From NCBI GenBank assembly GCA_024655885.1, contig JANLFN010000004.1, positions 124,001-188,000 of the forward strand: a DNA stretch of 64,000 bases, written 5' to 3'. The notes under the pieces were generated by a model that saw only the letters and a list, made by a program, of their open reading frames with translations, was not told the DNA's origin and searched no databases. A program made the position numbers and the translations under genes. Shown here in pieces: positions 1 through 8,325 of this stretch (its first letter is position 1; each line of letters begins with the position of its first letter). Source of the stretch: Eubacteriales bacterium. GTDB lineage: Bacteria > Bacillota > Clostridia > Acetivibrionales > JANLFN01.

Positions 1-1124
1 TGGTAATATTTCCTGAAGTAAGACTCGCCGTTGCTGCTCTTCATCGAAGCATCCTTTCCGTCTACCTTGAAGCTGTCCTTGCTGGTGTCCTCTTTATCCG
101 CCTGCACCTCACATTGAACCGTCTTGCCGTCCATCTCCACTTCAATACGGCTTACATTGCTGATGTCGGTGGTAAACGGGAAGACATCCATCATTTCCTT
201 CAAAGGTTTATCCACATATTTGATGGTTTCCTCGCCAATGGTAAAGACCTCGCTGCTGTCTGCAAATTTGGCAAACACCTCCGCGCCTTTTTCCTTTTCA
301 GAACCGATCAATAGCTTGGCATTGCCCTTCGCCGTTTGAACTTCCACACTATAGGCAGGGTTCTTCAATCCGTATTTGTCAAGATCTGAAGGGTTGTCCT
401 CCACGAATTCCTTAATCTGCTGGTCTGCAGCGGTGGAAAACAGTTGTCTGAGGGAATCGGAGCTGACACTTGCCTCTATGGGCGACACCAGGTCCCAGCT
501 GTCCCCCGTAGTCTTCAGGGCGGAGAATACCGTTTTTCCGCTCTTTTCTACCAAAAACCTGCTGACATCCTCAAACTGATTGGTGGGGAGCAGCGATTTA
601 GACTTCAGGTCGCTTTTGCTTGCCCCCAGGGTCTGGCCTGCAGAGGTATCAATGGTGTACACCCTGCCGACGTCCTTTTCCTTCAGGTAGTATGCGTCAC
701 CGGTGGGCGTCTTATTGCCCAGCTCCACCGTTTTTTCCTTCCCGTCGGAGGTTTTCACCGTGACGGTCCGGGGCTGGTCAAGCCCGAACTGGGCAAGGTC
801 GGACCCATCCTCACTTACCACCTTCTGGGCCTCAAGGCTGGCCAAGGTGGAGGCTATCTCCTCAATTTTAGAGGTATCAATTTTAAACGACGGCACCGAA
901 CTCAGAACCCAATTGCCATCTTTTTTCGTAAATACAAATTTGCCGTCCGGGTTTTCCACCGTGATCTCATTGATCTTTTCCTTATCCAGCTCCAAAAGCT
1001 TTATGGCATTGCCGGCAGCCTTGCCGTTGTCCACTTTTTCCCCTTTTTTCACCACAAAGGCATAGGCGCCGCCCAGGACTGCAAGCACCACCAGCAGGAC
1101 CACCGTGCTTCTAAGATGCTTCAT
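1..1124 (-). CDS. DUF4340 domain protein (partial, C-terminus off window)
   Basis: The reading frame runs off the left edge; about 374 N-terminal residues are visible. Residues ~5-24 form a single hydrophobic anchor, and the rest looks extracytoplasmic. Two similar blocks, 'FGLDQPRTVTVKTSDG' (~113-128) and 'YGLKNPAYSVEVQTAKG' (~251-267), are each followed by a short LxxG element; this repeat is what I associate with DUF4340. The ATG overlaps the stop of the upstream GldG-like gene by 4 nt (ATGA), so the two are translationally coupled. Family members commonly sit beside GldG/ABC-2 genes, and a membrane-bound accessory role for that transporter is an inference. Molecular function is unknown. 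Confidence 0.85.
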   Translation of the reverse strand, partial: MKHLRSTVVLLVVLAVLGGAYAFVVKKGEKVDNGKAAGNAIKLLELDKEKINEITVENPDGKFVFTKKDGNWVLSSVPSFKIDTSKIEEIASTLASLEAQKVVSEDGSDLAQFGLDQPRTVTVKTSDGKEKTVELGNKTPTGDAYYLKEKDVGRVYTIDTSAGQTLGASKSDLKSKSLLPTNQFEDVSRFLVEKSGKTVFSALKTTGDSWDLVSPIEASVSSDSLRQLFSTAADQQIKEFVEDNPSDLDKYGLKNPAYSVEVQTAKGNAKLLIGSEKEKGAEVFAKFADSSEVFTIGEETIKYVDKPLKEMMDVFPFTTDISNVSRIEVEMDGKTVQCEVQADKEDTSKDSFKVDGKDASMKSSNGESYFRKYY

Positions 1125-2614
1125 AGATGCCGCCTCCTCATCCAGATAAAGGTACCGAATCCGAGAATAATCAGAGGCACAAGGACCACCACCACCAGGG
1201 ACATGGTTCCCGCCTGGGCCTCACTGATACTGATGGTGGACGTGTCATAGCTCTTTGGAGGAATCAGGGTGGCCTCCTTTCTGTCCTGCAGCCAGCTTAG
1301 GCTGTTTAAAAAGAAATACAGCCCGTTGATGGAAAGGGTCTGGTATTTGTTTATGGCACTATCGGTCATAAAGGAGCCGTTGCCCAGGACAAGTATTTTT
1401 TGGGATTTTCCGCCCTCGTTATATTCGGATGCCACGGCAAGGTCCAGAGGACCCGGTATGTCTTTCCCGTTTGTTTTATCTATCTGCTCTCCCACAGCCT
1501 TGTCGCTTGACTGCATCAGCTGGGTTACCGTAACGGCGCTTTTTTCATTATTGAGGATGTTCAAGCTCCTTGATGCCGGCATAATCATGGCAAAGTTTTG
1601 AGGGTCCAGGGCGGAGTTGATTTCGTTGGACTGCACATCGGGCAGAATGTCATAGTTGTTCTTCGGAATATGCCTGTTGTCGTCATTTTCCTTTACCCTG
1701 TCGTAGTTCAATGAAACATTGAATTTTTTCAGCACCTCTTCAAACCGGATAAGTTTTGTATTGGTATCCAGGGGGTCGAACATGAATACCGCCCTTGCAC
1801 CCCTCTCCAGGAATTCATTGAGCCTGGCCTCCTCATCCGACGTCAAATCGCTTTTAGGAGCAGCTACAATTAAAATTTCCGCATCCTGGGGCACCTTTTC
1901 CACTGTGGTCAGATTCAGCGACTTCACCTCATAATTGTTTCTTTCAAGGTAGTCCTTTACCGTATTGAAATCGGTGTCCACCTTGTGTTCTCCGTGTCCC
2001 TCCGTGAAGTACACCACCGGCGTTTTATCGGAGGTTACATACTGGATGGCACCGGTGACGGCCCCTTCGGCATTCGTCCCCGTTTTTAGCTGCTGGAAGG
2101 TTTGCTGGCTGTAACTAACATTGAAAATGTCATAGTAGGAAAGGGGCTTAATCTTGTTCCCACTCTTTACCACCAGGTCCCCTTTCTGAATTTTCTTCGT
2201 ATTGTTGGGGTCTATGGTGTTGACGAACCTGGGGTTTTTGTCCAGGTCCACATATTGAACTTTAATATGGGGGAATTTCTCATACTGGCTTAAAAGCTCT
2301 GTGACCTCCTTATAATCGCTGTTATTGGTAACTGCACTCTCATCGAAAATGCCGTAGATGGTTACATCCTTTTGAAGCCCATTTAAGATCTTCTTGGATT
2401 CATCCCCCAGGGAATATATTTTATTGGCTGTTAAATCCAGCTTCAGCGGGATTATATTCTTATTCTCAATGTAATTCACCAGCAGGTTCAACACCACCGC
2501 AATGGCAATGACCACCGCAATGGAAAAGATTGAAAGCGAACCGTATTTCAAGCTTCTATAATTAAAATTAATGGATTTAAAAAACTCCTTTATCCTGTCC
2601 ATCCTTTTCATCAC
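1121..2614 (-). CDS. GldG-family ABC transporter auxiliary protein
   Basis: 497 residues. An N-terminal membrane segment (~25-45) is followed by a large extracytoplasmic domain with motifs of the GldG/ABC_transp_aux family ('KIYSLGDESKKILNGL', 'VVYFTEGHGEHKVDT', 'ILIVAAPKSDLTSDEEARL', 'FMFDPL'). A second hydrophobic stretch near the C-terminus (~470-490) ends in a basic tail (WMRRRHL), so both termini are probably membrane-anchored. The start overlaps the permease stop by 4 nt, and the stop overlaps the DUF4340 start. In Bacteroidetes GldG works with GldA/GldF in gliding; in clostridia the substrate is unknown, and gliding should not be inferred here. Confidence 0.88.
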   Translation of the reverse strand: MMKRMDRIKEFFKSINFNYRSLKYGSLSIFSIAVVIAIAVVLNLLVNYIENKNIIPLKLDLTANKIYSLGDESKKILNGLQKDVTIYGIFDESAVTNNSDYKEVTELLSQYEKFPHIKVQYVDLDKNPRFVNTIDPNNTKKIQKGDLVVKSGNKIKPLSYYDIFNVSYSQQTFQQLKTGTNAEGAVTGAIQYVTSDKTPVVYFTEGHGEHKVDTDFNTVKDYLERNNYEVKSLNLTTVEKVPQDAEILIVAAPKSDLTSDEEARLNEFLERGARAVFMFDPLDTNTKLIRFEEVLKKFNVSLNYDRVKENDDNRHIPKNNYDILPDVQSNEINSALDPQNFAMIMPASRSLNILNNEKSAVTVTQLMQSSDKAVGEQIDKTNGKDIPGPLDLAVASEYNEGGKSQKILVLGNGSFMTDSAINKYQTLSINGLYFFLNSLSWLQDRKEATLIPPKSYDTSTISISEAQAGTMSLVVVVLVPLIILGFGTFIWMRRRHL

Positions 2615-3315
2615 CCCTGACTCCAGCGTCTTTTTTCTATTACTCTTACCGTTAGGAATAAAAATACACCGATAAAGCTTAAATAGTATACCACAGGGCT
2701 AAGGCTCAAAATCCCCCTGCTGAAATCGTTGTAGCGGGATATGATGGAAAACCATTGAAGGATTTGTGCAAACAGCCCCCCCGAAAAGTTTGCTATAAAA
2801 TCAATAAGCCACATGGTAAGCAGGCTTATAAACCCTATGACAGCCGCCACTACCTGGTTTTCTGTCAGGGATGACGCAAAGATCCCCACAGCGATGCAGG
2901 ACGCGCCCATCAATATAAAGCCGATATACCCGCCCACCAGCTGGACGGTCAGCGCACCTCCGAAAGCCACCAGTATCAGGGGATAAATAAAGGTGATCAC
3001 CACCATGACCAAAAGCATAAAAAGGGCGGCCAGGAACTTGCCCATGACAATCCCCCAAACGCTCACAGGTGAGGTCACCAGCAGCACTTCCGTTCCGTTT
3101 TTCCTCTCCTCAGCCAGCGCCCTCATGGTCAGGATGGGAATGATAAAAAGCAGCACCAATGCCATGCTTGAAAGATTGTCGTTAAAGGTTCCGATCTGTC
3201 CGAACAGATTCTGGAGAAAGAATATGGATGATATGAATATAAACAGGCCGGTCAATACATAAGCGATGGGTGAATAAAAGTATGCCTTCACTTCCCTTTT
3301 AAAAATAGCGTGCAT
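2611..3315 (-). CDS. ABC-2 type permease (GldF-like)
   Basis: 234 residues with about six hydrophobic segments and the ABC-2 layout. It opens with a cytoplasmic 'IFKREVKAYFYSPIAYVLTG', then has 'IIPILTMRALAEERKNGTEVLLVTSPVSVW', a characteristic ABC-2/GldF/NosY loop, before the second half of membrane helices. The start codon overlaps the ATPase stop by one base (TAATG), and the 3' end overlaps the GldG-like start by 4 nt, so the operon is tightly coupled. It should form the membrane channel used by the ATPase encoded just upstream. The substrate cannot be read from the sequence. Confidence 0.9.
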   Translation of the reverse strand: MHAIFKREVKAYFYSPIAYVLTGLFIFISSIFFLQNLFGQIGTFNDNLSSMALVLLFIIPILTMRALAEERKNGTEVLLVTSPVSVWGIVMGKFLAALFMLLVMVVITFIYPLILVAFGGALTVQLVGGYIGFILMGASCIAVGIFASSLTENQVVAAVIGFISLLTMWLIDFIANFSGGLFAQILQWFSIISRYNDFSRGILSLSPVVYYLSFIGVFLFLTVRVIEKRRWSQG

Positions 3316-4262
3316 TACTGTTCAACCTCCTTCTCATCGGTTGTCAACTGCAGGAAAATGTCTTCAAGGGACATATCCATGGACTTCAGCTCCAGTATAG
3401 GATACCCCAGTTCGGCCATTGCAAAGAACAGGGGGCGCCTTACATCCACATCCCGCTCCGATTCCATGACATAATTGACGGCTGCGCCTGTCTTTTCCAT
3501 ATGGGGCTCGATATACTTGACCCCAGGGATTTCCCTTATCCGGGCCAGCACCGTGTCTTTGGGCCCTTCCACAGTAAGAGAGAGCCTGGCGGCGGCGTCA
3601 AAACCCTTTGAAAGGTTTTGGGGGGTGTCTATTGCGGCTATTTCCCCCTTATTGATAATCACTACCCTTTCGCACACGGCACTGACCTCCGGAAGTATAT
3701 GGGAGCTCAATATGATGGTATGCTCTTCTCCCAGCGCTTTTATGAGCCTGCGGATTTCTATGATCTGCTTCGGATCCAGTCCCACCGTCGGCTCGTCCAG
3801 GATCAGCACATCCGGATTTCCTATAAGGGCCTGGGCCAGACCCACCCTCTGTTTGTACCCCTTGGAAAGGTTTTTTATAAGCCTGTCCTTTACGTCGGCA
3901 ATCTTTACCAGCTCCATGATGTCGGCAATCCGGCTCCTTTTGCTTTTCCCCGCCATCTTCAGGTCCCCGGCAAAATCCAGGTAGTCCTTTACGGTCATAT
4001 CCAGGTAAAGAGGGGGAAGTTCTGGCAAATACCCTATATGCTTCTTCACCTCATTGGGATTTTCCAGAATATCAAAACCGCAAACCTTTACAGTTCCTTG
4101 GCTGGGCGGTATATATCCGGTTATGATGTTCATGGTCGTGGATTTCCCCGCTCCATTAGGGCCAAGAAAACCGAGAATCTCACCCTTTTCCACGGTGAAG
4201 TTCAGATTGTTGACGGCTTTGATACGGCCGTAGCTCTTGGTCAAATTTTGTATTTCTATCAT
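3315..4262 (-). CDS. ABC transporter ATP-binding protein (GldA-like)
   Basis: The ATPase of the GldA/F/G-like exporter. With the ATG at 4262 it has 315 residues: Walker A GPNGAGKST (~34-42), signature LSKGYKQR (~132-139), Walker B VLILDEPT (~152-159) and the switch His in ILSSHIL. The extra ~90 C-terminal residues are typical of the DrrA/NatA-type subfamily. I prefer this ATG because AGGGGTG lies 6 nt upstream; an in-frame GTG at 4283 would add seven residues but has no good ribosome binding site. It is the first gene of a four-gene operon with the permease, the GldG-like protein and the DUF4340 protein. Confidence 0.92.
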   Translation of the reverse strand: MIEIQNLTKSYGRIKAVNNLNFTVEKGEILGFLGPNGAGKSTTMNIITGYIPPSQGTVKVCGFDILENPNEVKKHIGYLPELPPLYLDMTVKDYLDFAGDLKMAGKSKRSRIADIMELVKIADVKDRLIKNLSKGYKQRVGLAQALIGNPDVLILDEPTVGLDPKQIIEIRRLIKALGEEHTIILSSHILPEVSAVCERVVIINKGEIAAIDTPQNLSKGFDAAARLSLTVEGPKDTVLARIREIPGVKYIEPHMEKTGAAVNYVMESERDVDVRRPLFFAMAELGYPILELKSMDMSLEDIFLQLTTDEKEVEQ

Positions 4263-4370
4263 GCTATTCACCCCTGTATCCACTATTTGTCAATACCACA
4301 CCTTGAAACCATATTCTTGCATATGTTCCAGCACCCCTGGCAGCGGTGTTCCACGGCGGGATATTTTAAA

Positions 4371-4390
4371 GTTTAAAGTGTGCTATCTTT
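4371..4390 (-). repeat. 20-mer shared with the pyrG promoter region
   Basis: First copy of the element described at 26795-26814; 19 of 20 bases agree. It is 109 bp upstream of the ABC ATPase start codon. Confidence 0.5.
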
Positions 4391-4566
4391 GCTGCTGAAC
4401 CATGCTAGACCAAAAATTGCGCAATTTCATTATGATCAACACATTTTAATAAATTGTGAACAATTTGTAACGAATATAAAAATTTGAATGCTCACCGCCT
4501 TACAAATAGTGCCAACCCATTATATAGCTTTTTATATTTCATTTCAAGGCAGATAAATTTTCCAAA

Positions 4567-4601
4567 TGCAAAAAAAGCCTTACAATGAGGCTTTTTTTGC
4601 A
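4567..4601. terminator. Bidirectional intrinsic terminator
   Basis: Perfect 14-bp inverted repeat TGCAAAAAAAGCCT / AGGCTTTTTTTGCA around a 7-nt loop. A/T runs on both sides allow use in either direction. It lies downstream of the GH3 gene (stop at 4659) and insulates it from the ABC operon. Confidence 0.85.
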
Positions 4602-4658
4602 TAAAGCGGAGACAAGGAAATCCTGTCCCTATCTCTTGTCCTTCTCTTTAGACATAGG

Positions 4659-6980
4659 CTATTTGTATTTTTCAGTCCTCTCGTCCCGGATGACACCTTT
4701 CCAGTTGAGGCCGAAGGCAAAATCGTACCGGTTCCCCTCCGAATCCACATAGCACTCCATATCCCGGGGAACATCCTCCTTCTGCTCCTCCACCGTTTTC
4801 ATATCCGCCGGCATCTGCATCGGGAGAAGAGCGGAAGGCTCCGCAGCTCCCGTGAGGATGTCGAGGACGGCCTGATGCTGGACGCCGAACTCCGCCACAA
4901 TGGCGTCCGCCGCCGCCTCAAATTCTCCCACCACCGTGGGATTGGACATTTTTAATGAGACGATGACAGGTTTTCCCTTCATGGCTCTTCTTGCGTCCAG
5001 CACCATCTTGAGATCGTAGCTGTTGAAGGCCGTTGCCCATTTTCCCCTGTAGGAGCGGTTGACGGCCTTTCCCTCCCGGGCGTCGCCGGCCAAGCTTGGG
5101 TCTCTGGCATATTCGGCCTTGTAGGGCCCGTACTGCAGGCTGATGGGGACATACCCGTTCCCCCCGGCCTCCGCATCCTCTTTACTGTAGCCTGCATTGA
5201 GGCCGTTGGAGGGGCTTTCGATGAATACCAGCGCATAATCCGCTTCATCGGGATTTTCGGTCACATGGAAATACTTCTGTACAATGGGAAGAGAAACAGG
5301 ATAGTCAAAGAATTCGGGGGTGGGATTGCCGAACCAGTCCTTTCCCGCAGGCCTGTATCTCTTGGGTATGTAAACGGTCTTCCCTTTCGCCACCGGAAGG
5401 ATGTTGTTTTTATTCTTCAGCAGTACAATGGACTTGAGCTGGGCTTCATACCCGGCAGCCATGTATTCCCTCTTCCCCACCGTTTCTATACTGCTTTTCA
5501 CGTCAAGATAGGGATTTTCAAAGAGTCCCACCCTGAAGATATTCTTGAGGAGCCTGACGGCGGATTCCTCAAAGCGTTTTCTCATGAATTCCTCTCCGTG
5601 CTCGGCCGCTCCCATGTTGTAAGCTTCAATGATGGGCCCGGCCAGATTGTTGCCGCCAAACTGGTCCACTCCGGCCATAATGGCCTTGTAGTGCCTCTGG
5701 GCCACCGTATGGCCTTCCTCCACCCCCCAGCAGCGGCCTCCGGGGAACATGGCGTCGGGGCTGGGAGGCTCGTCGTCGGTGATGGCCCAGTCGGTGCAGA
5801 CCACGCCGTCGAAGCCGTATTTCCCGCGGAGCAGGTCCTGGATAATGTAAGCACTGTAAGAATTGCCCACATTTTCCCCATTTTTTACATCCTGGTTGTA
5901 GGAAACGGTGTAATAAGGCATGACCGCCGAAGCCATTCCGGTTCCGCCGGACAGCTTAAAGGCTCCGTCCACAAAGGGAACCAGGTGTTGGTCGAAGTTA
6001 TTTCCCGGGTATACCGCGTACTTCCCGAATCCGAAATGGGCGTCTCTTCCCCCTTCTCCCGAGCCTCCGCCCGGCCAGTGTTTGACCATGGCATTGATGC
6101 TGCCGTAGCCCCACCCCTGTTCAATTTCCTTCTCCCGGGAGGAGGTCTGGTAGCCCTCCACAACCGCCCTCGCCATGTCCGCCGAAAGCTTAGGGTCTTC
6201 CCCGAAGGTGCCTATAAAGCGTCCCCAGCGCGGTTCGGTGGCAAGATCGATCTGGGGCGAAAGAGCGGTGGTGATCCCCAGGGCGCGGTATTCTTCGGCC
6301 ACGATCTCTCCGAAGCGCTTCACCAGTTCAGGGTCAAAGGTGGCGGCAAGGCCCAGGGCCTCGGGCCACATGGATGTCCCCCCTCCGGCTCCGGCATTGT
6401 ACTCCGCATTCGAGCTGCATCCGTGCCTGGGGTCGGAGCTATTATTCGCGGGAATTCCCAGCCCTATCCCCTCCACCAGGGCCTGCACCTTGTTGTTCCA
6501 GCGGGCCGCGGCTTCAGTGCTTTCAAAGGTGGTCACCAGCACATGCCTCAGGTTATCTTTCGTCAGAAATTCAATCTGCTGGTCGGACAGGTCCCAGGGC
6601 TTCGCTCCGCTCTCCTCATAGGGTTTCCCGCCGTATGTGCCTCCAAACCACCCGCCGGAAGCCGGGACTGCCTGGTGCATGCTATACAGCATCAAACCGG
6701 CAATTTGCTCAATGGTCATTTTGGATGCCAAGTCCCTGGCGCGTTCTTCTACAGGAAGGCGCCAATCTTCGTATTTGTCCAGTACCCCGTTTTTATTCAA
6801 ATCCTTGAAAGCAAAGCCGTCCACAGTTAGAATTCCTATTCCCGAGGCCGGCGAATATCCCAGTGTCGCGCCGCCTTCATTTTTCACCTCTTTATAATCC
6901 CCTGCATCCCTTTCGATCCACTTTGCACTTTTCTCAATCCCATTGGCCGGGCAGGCCTCCGGGGCTTTATTCTTATCCAT
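4659..6980 (-). CDS. Glycoside hydrolase family 3 (beta-glucosidase/beta-xylosidase type)
   Basis: 773 residues covering the GH3 N-terminal barrel and C-terminal domain. The N-terminus contains 'FKDLNKNGVLDKYEDWRLP' (~58-76), an EF-hand-like segment common at the start of BglX-type GH3 enzymes. The conserved Lys-His pair is K300-H301 in 'VKHWPGGGSGEGGRD', and the expected nucleophile is Asp397 in 'GFDGVVCTDW'. There is no signal peptide, so the enzyme is probably cytoplasmic and acts on imported oligosaccharides. A good GGAGGTGG site precedes the ATG. The MBL-fold gene lies 58 bp upstream on the same strand, probably in one operon. Exact glycoside specificity (gluco- versus xylo-) cannot be read. 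Confidence 0.93.
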   Translation of the reverse strand: MDKNKAPEACPANGIEKSAKWIERDAGDYKEVKNEGGATLGYSPASGIGILTVDGFAFKDLNKNGVLDKYEDWRLPVEERARDLASKMTIEQIAGLMLYSMHQAVPASGGWFGGTYGGKPYEESGAKPWDLSDQQIEFLTKDNLRHVLVTTFESTEAAARWNNKVQALVEGIGLGIPANNSSDPRHGCSSNAEYNAGAGGGTSMWPEALGLAATFDPELVKRFGEIVAEEYRALGITTALSPQIDLATEPRWGRFIGTFGEDPKLSADMARAVVEGYQTSSREKEIEQGWGYGSINAMVKHWPGGGSGEGGRDAHFGFGKYAVYPGNNFDQHLVPFVDGAFKLSGGTGMASAVMPYYTVSYNQDVKNGENVGNSYSAYIIQDLLRGKYGFDGVVCTDWAITDDEPPSPDAMFPGGRCWGVEEGHTVAQRHYKAIMAGVDQFGGNNLAGPIIEAYNMGAAEHGEEFMRKRFEESAVRLLKNIFRVGLFENPYLDVKSSIETVGKREYMAAGYEAQLKSIVLLKNKNNILPVAKGKTVYIPKRYRPAGKDWFGNPTPEFFDYPVSLPIVQKYFHVTENPDEADYALVFIESPSNGLNAGYSKEDAEAGGNGYVPISLQYGPYKAEYARDPSLAGDAREGKAVNRSYRGKWATAFNSYDLKMVLDARRAMKGKPVIVSLKMSNPTVVGEFEAAADAIVAEFGVQHQAVLDILTGAAEPSALLPMQMPADMKTVEEQKEDVPRDMECYVDSEGNRYDFAFGLNWKGVIRDERTEKYK

Positions 6981-7038
6981 ATTTCCACCTCCAAAAAATT
7001 CTTAAAATCCGAGGACTCCTTTCATGTTGATGCCCCCA

Positions 7039-7863
7039 TTACCCCAGCTTCTCGGGGCTGTAGACAACGGCGCAAAAATCGGGGTCGTTAAAGTCTTTTC
7101 CCCCCTCCGCGTATACCAGAGGCTTTACGTCCGGCAAAAACGGGATGTCGAATATCCGGCTTTTGGCCACGTCAATGTTGGAGGCGCAGTGAATGAACTG
7201 GCCTATTCTGCTCTTTGGAAGGGGCGCGGGGGCGTGGGAGATGATAAAGGAGTCAAAATCCAACCCCTCCATTTTATTTAAGGTTTTCAGGTAATCGCTT
7301 ATTTTCAGCGATTCGGGCAAAAAAAGCCATACAAACGGATTCGCCGCATCGCCGGCCAGAAAGACACGGTTTTCCCTGTCCAGCAGGCCCATGGATCCCG
7401 GCGTATGCCCGGGGACGTGAACGGTTTCCAGCCGCACCCCTCCCAGGTCAAAGCAATATCCTTCCGCCACCGGCTTCAAATTGCCTGCCGATTGCTGCAA
7501 ATAGGCCTCCACCTCAAAATTTTCGGGCAGCAGCCCCTTGTCCTTTGCCTGGTCCACCGTTGACTGCCGGCTCTGCCGTGAATTGTGCTGCGCCGCCATG
7601 GGGATATCCGCTTCATGGATAAAAACTTCATCAAACTGGTAGTTGCCGCAGGAATGGTCCACGTGGCCGTGGCTGTTTACTACCACAAGGGGCAGGTCGG
7701 TTATGTCGGCCACGTGGCTTTTTAAATCCCCTATGCCAAAAGTGGTGTCGAAGAGCAGCGCCTTCTCCCGTCCCAGCAGGAGGGTGACAAAAGCCCCCAG
7801 GGGGTCCTCGATGTGAATGATCTTGTCTGAGATTTGATAGTTCTTGAAAAATGTATTGGACAT
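7039..7863 (-). CDS. MBL-fold metallo-hydrolase
   Basis: 274 residues of the metallo-beta-lactamase fold. The metal motif HxHxDH is present in 'VNSHGHVDHSCGN' (~residues 63-75), followed by the later ligands in 'VHVPGHTPGSMG', 'FLAGDAAN' and a C-terminal His in 'IISHAPAPL'. No signal peptide or extra domain is seen, so it is probably a cytoplasmic esterase- or lactonase-like hydrolase; the substrate is unknown. It lies just upstream of the GH3 gene and diverges from the AraC-GH39 gene, which suggests a role in the same carbohydrate programme. The start is preceded by GAGGAG. Confidence 0.88.
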   Translation of the reverse strand: MSNTFFKNYQISDKIIHIEDPLGAFVTLLLGREKALLFDTTFGIGDLKSHVADITDLPLVVVNSHGHVDHSCGNYQFDEVFIHEADIPMAAQHNSRQSRQSTVDQAKDKGLLPENFEVEAYLQQSAGNLKPVAEGYCFDLGGVRLETVHVPGHTPGSMGLLDRENRVFLAGDAANPFVWLFLPESLKISDYLKTLNKMEGLDFDSFIISHAPAPLPKSRIGQFIHCASNIDVAKSRIFDIPFLPDVKPLVYAEGGKDFNDPDFCAVVYSPEKLG

Positions 7864-8325
7864 GCTCGCTCCTCACTCCTTTCTATATAAATCGCGGAAA
7901 TGGTTCTGCAGCGAATCCTCCGGATTTCCGCGATATTCACCAAGGCGATTGAAACGCGAAAAAGAACATGCAGTCAAGATTGCACAAATAAAAGGCAAAC
8001 ATTTCAGGTCAAATAAATTATAATATACCCGTGAAGAAAAAAACTCCCCCAAATTTGTTATTTTAGAATATAGTATTGGCTGTTTTTTGGGGACACATAG
8101 AAAAAACAGCCTATAGGCCGGACAGAAAAACAGCAAAATGCGTATGGTAAAGTCTTAACGGGAATCCGTGCTTTTTAACATAACAAATCTCTACGGCAAT
8201 GAGCTGCAAAAATAAAAACTGATTTTGACCCATATCATTTTCCGAGCGTTGGAAAAAGGATAAATGGAAATTATATCGAATTTATTCTATGCAGGGAGTG
8301 ATTTACATAGACCCGGAGGTATCCT
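7864..8325. other. Divergent promoter region (MBL-GH3 / AraC-GH39)
   Basis: No gene supported. It holds the regulatory DNA of two divergent units. A perfect 11-bp inverted repeat ATCGCGGAAAT (7891-7901) / ATTTCCGCGAT (7924-7934) lies ~28 nt upstream of the MBL start. The right half is AT-rich and ends in GGAGG before the AraC-GH39 ATG. The adjacent AraC-type regulator is the natural candidate to act here. Confidence 0.6.

Larger units (their letters stand above)
4263..4658. other. Intergenic region upstream of the ABC operon
   Basis: No gene seen. Positions 4371-4390 carry a 20-mer that recurs, with one mismatch, upstream of pyrG (26795-26814). An AT-rich stretch around 4430-4560 could hold the ABC operon promoter, but I cannot place -35/-10 boxes with confidence. 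The right end is the bidirectional terminator at 4567-4601. Confidence 0.6.

Noticed and set aside
444-1250. Long plus-strand open frame opposite the DUF4340 gene
   Set aside because: No domain-like sequence or ribosome binding site; the minus-strand frame encodes a recognisable family and couples to GldG.
5265-6830. 521-codon plus-strand open frame
   Set aside because: It lies wholly over the GH3 gene, which has intact catalytic motifs; the plus-strand protein is Gly/Arg/His-rich without family features.
7873-8136. Possible 87-aa minus-strand gene upstream of the MBL gene
   Set aside because: No binding site, biased composition, and it covers the divergent promoter and inverted repeat.
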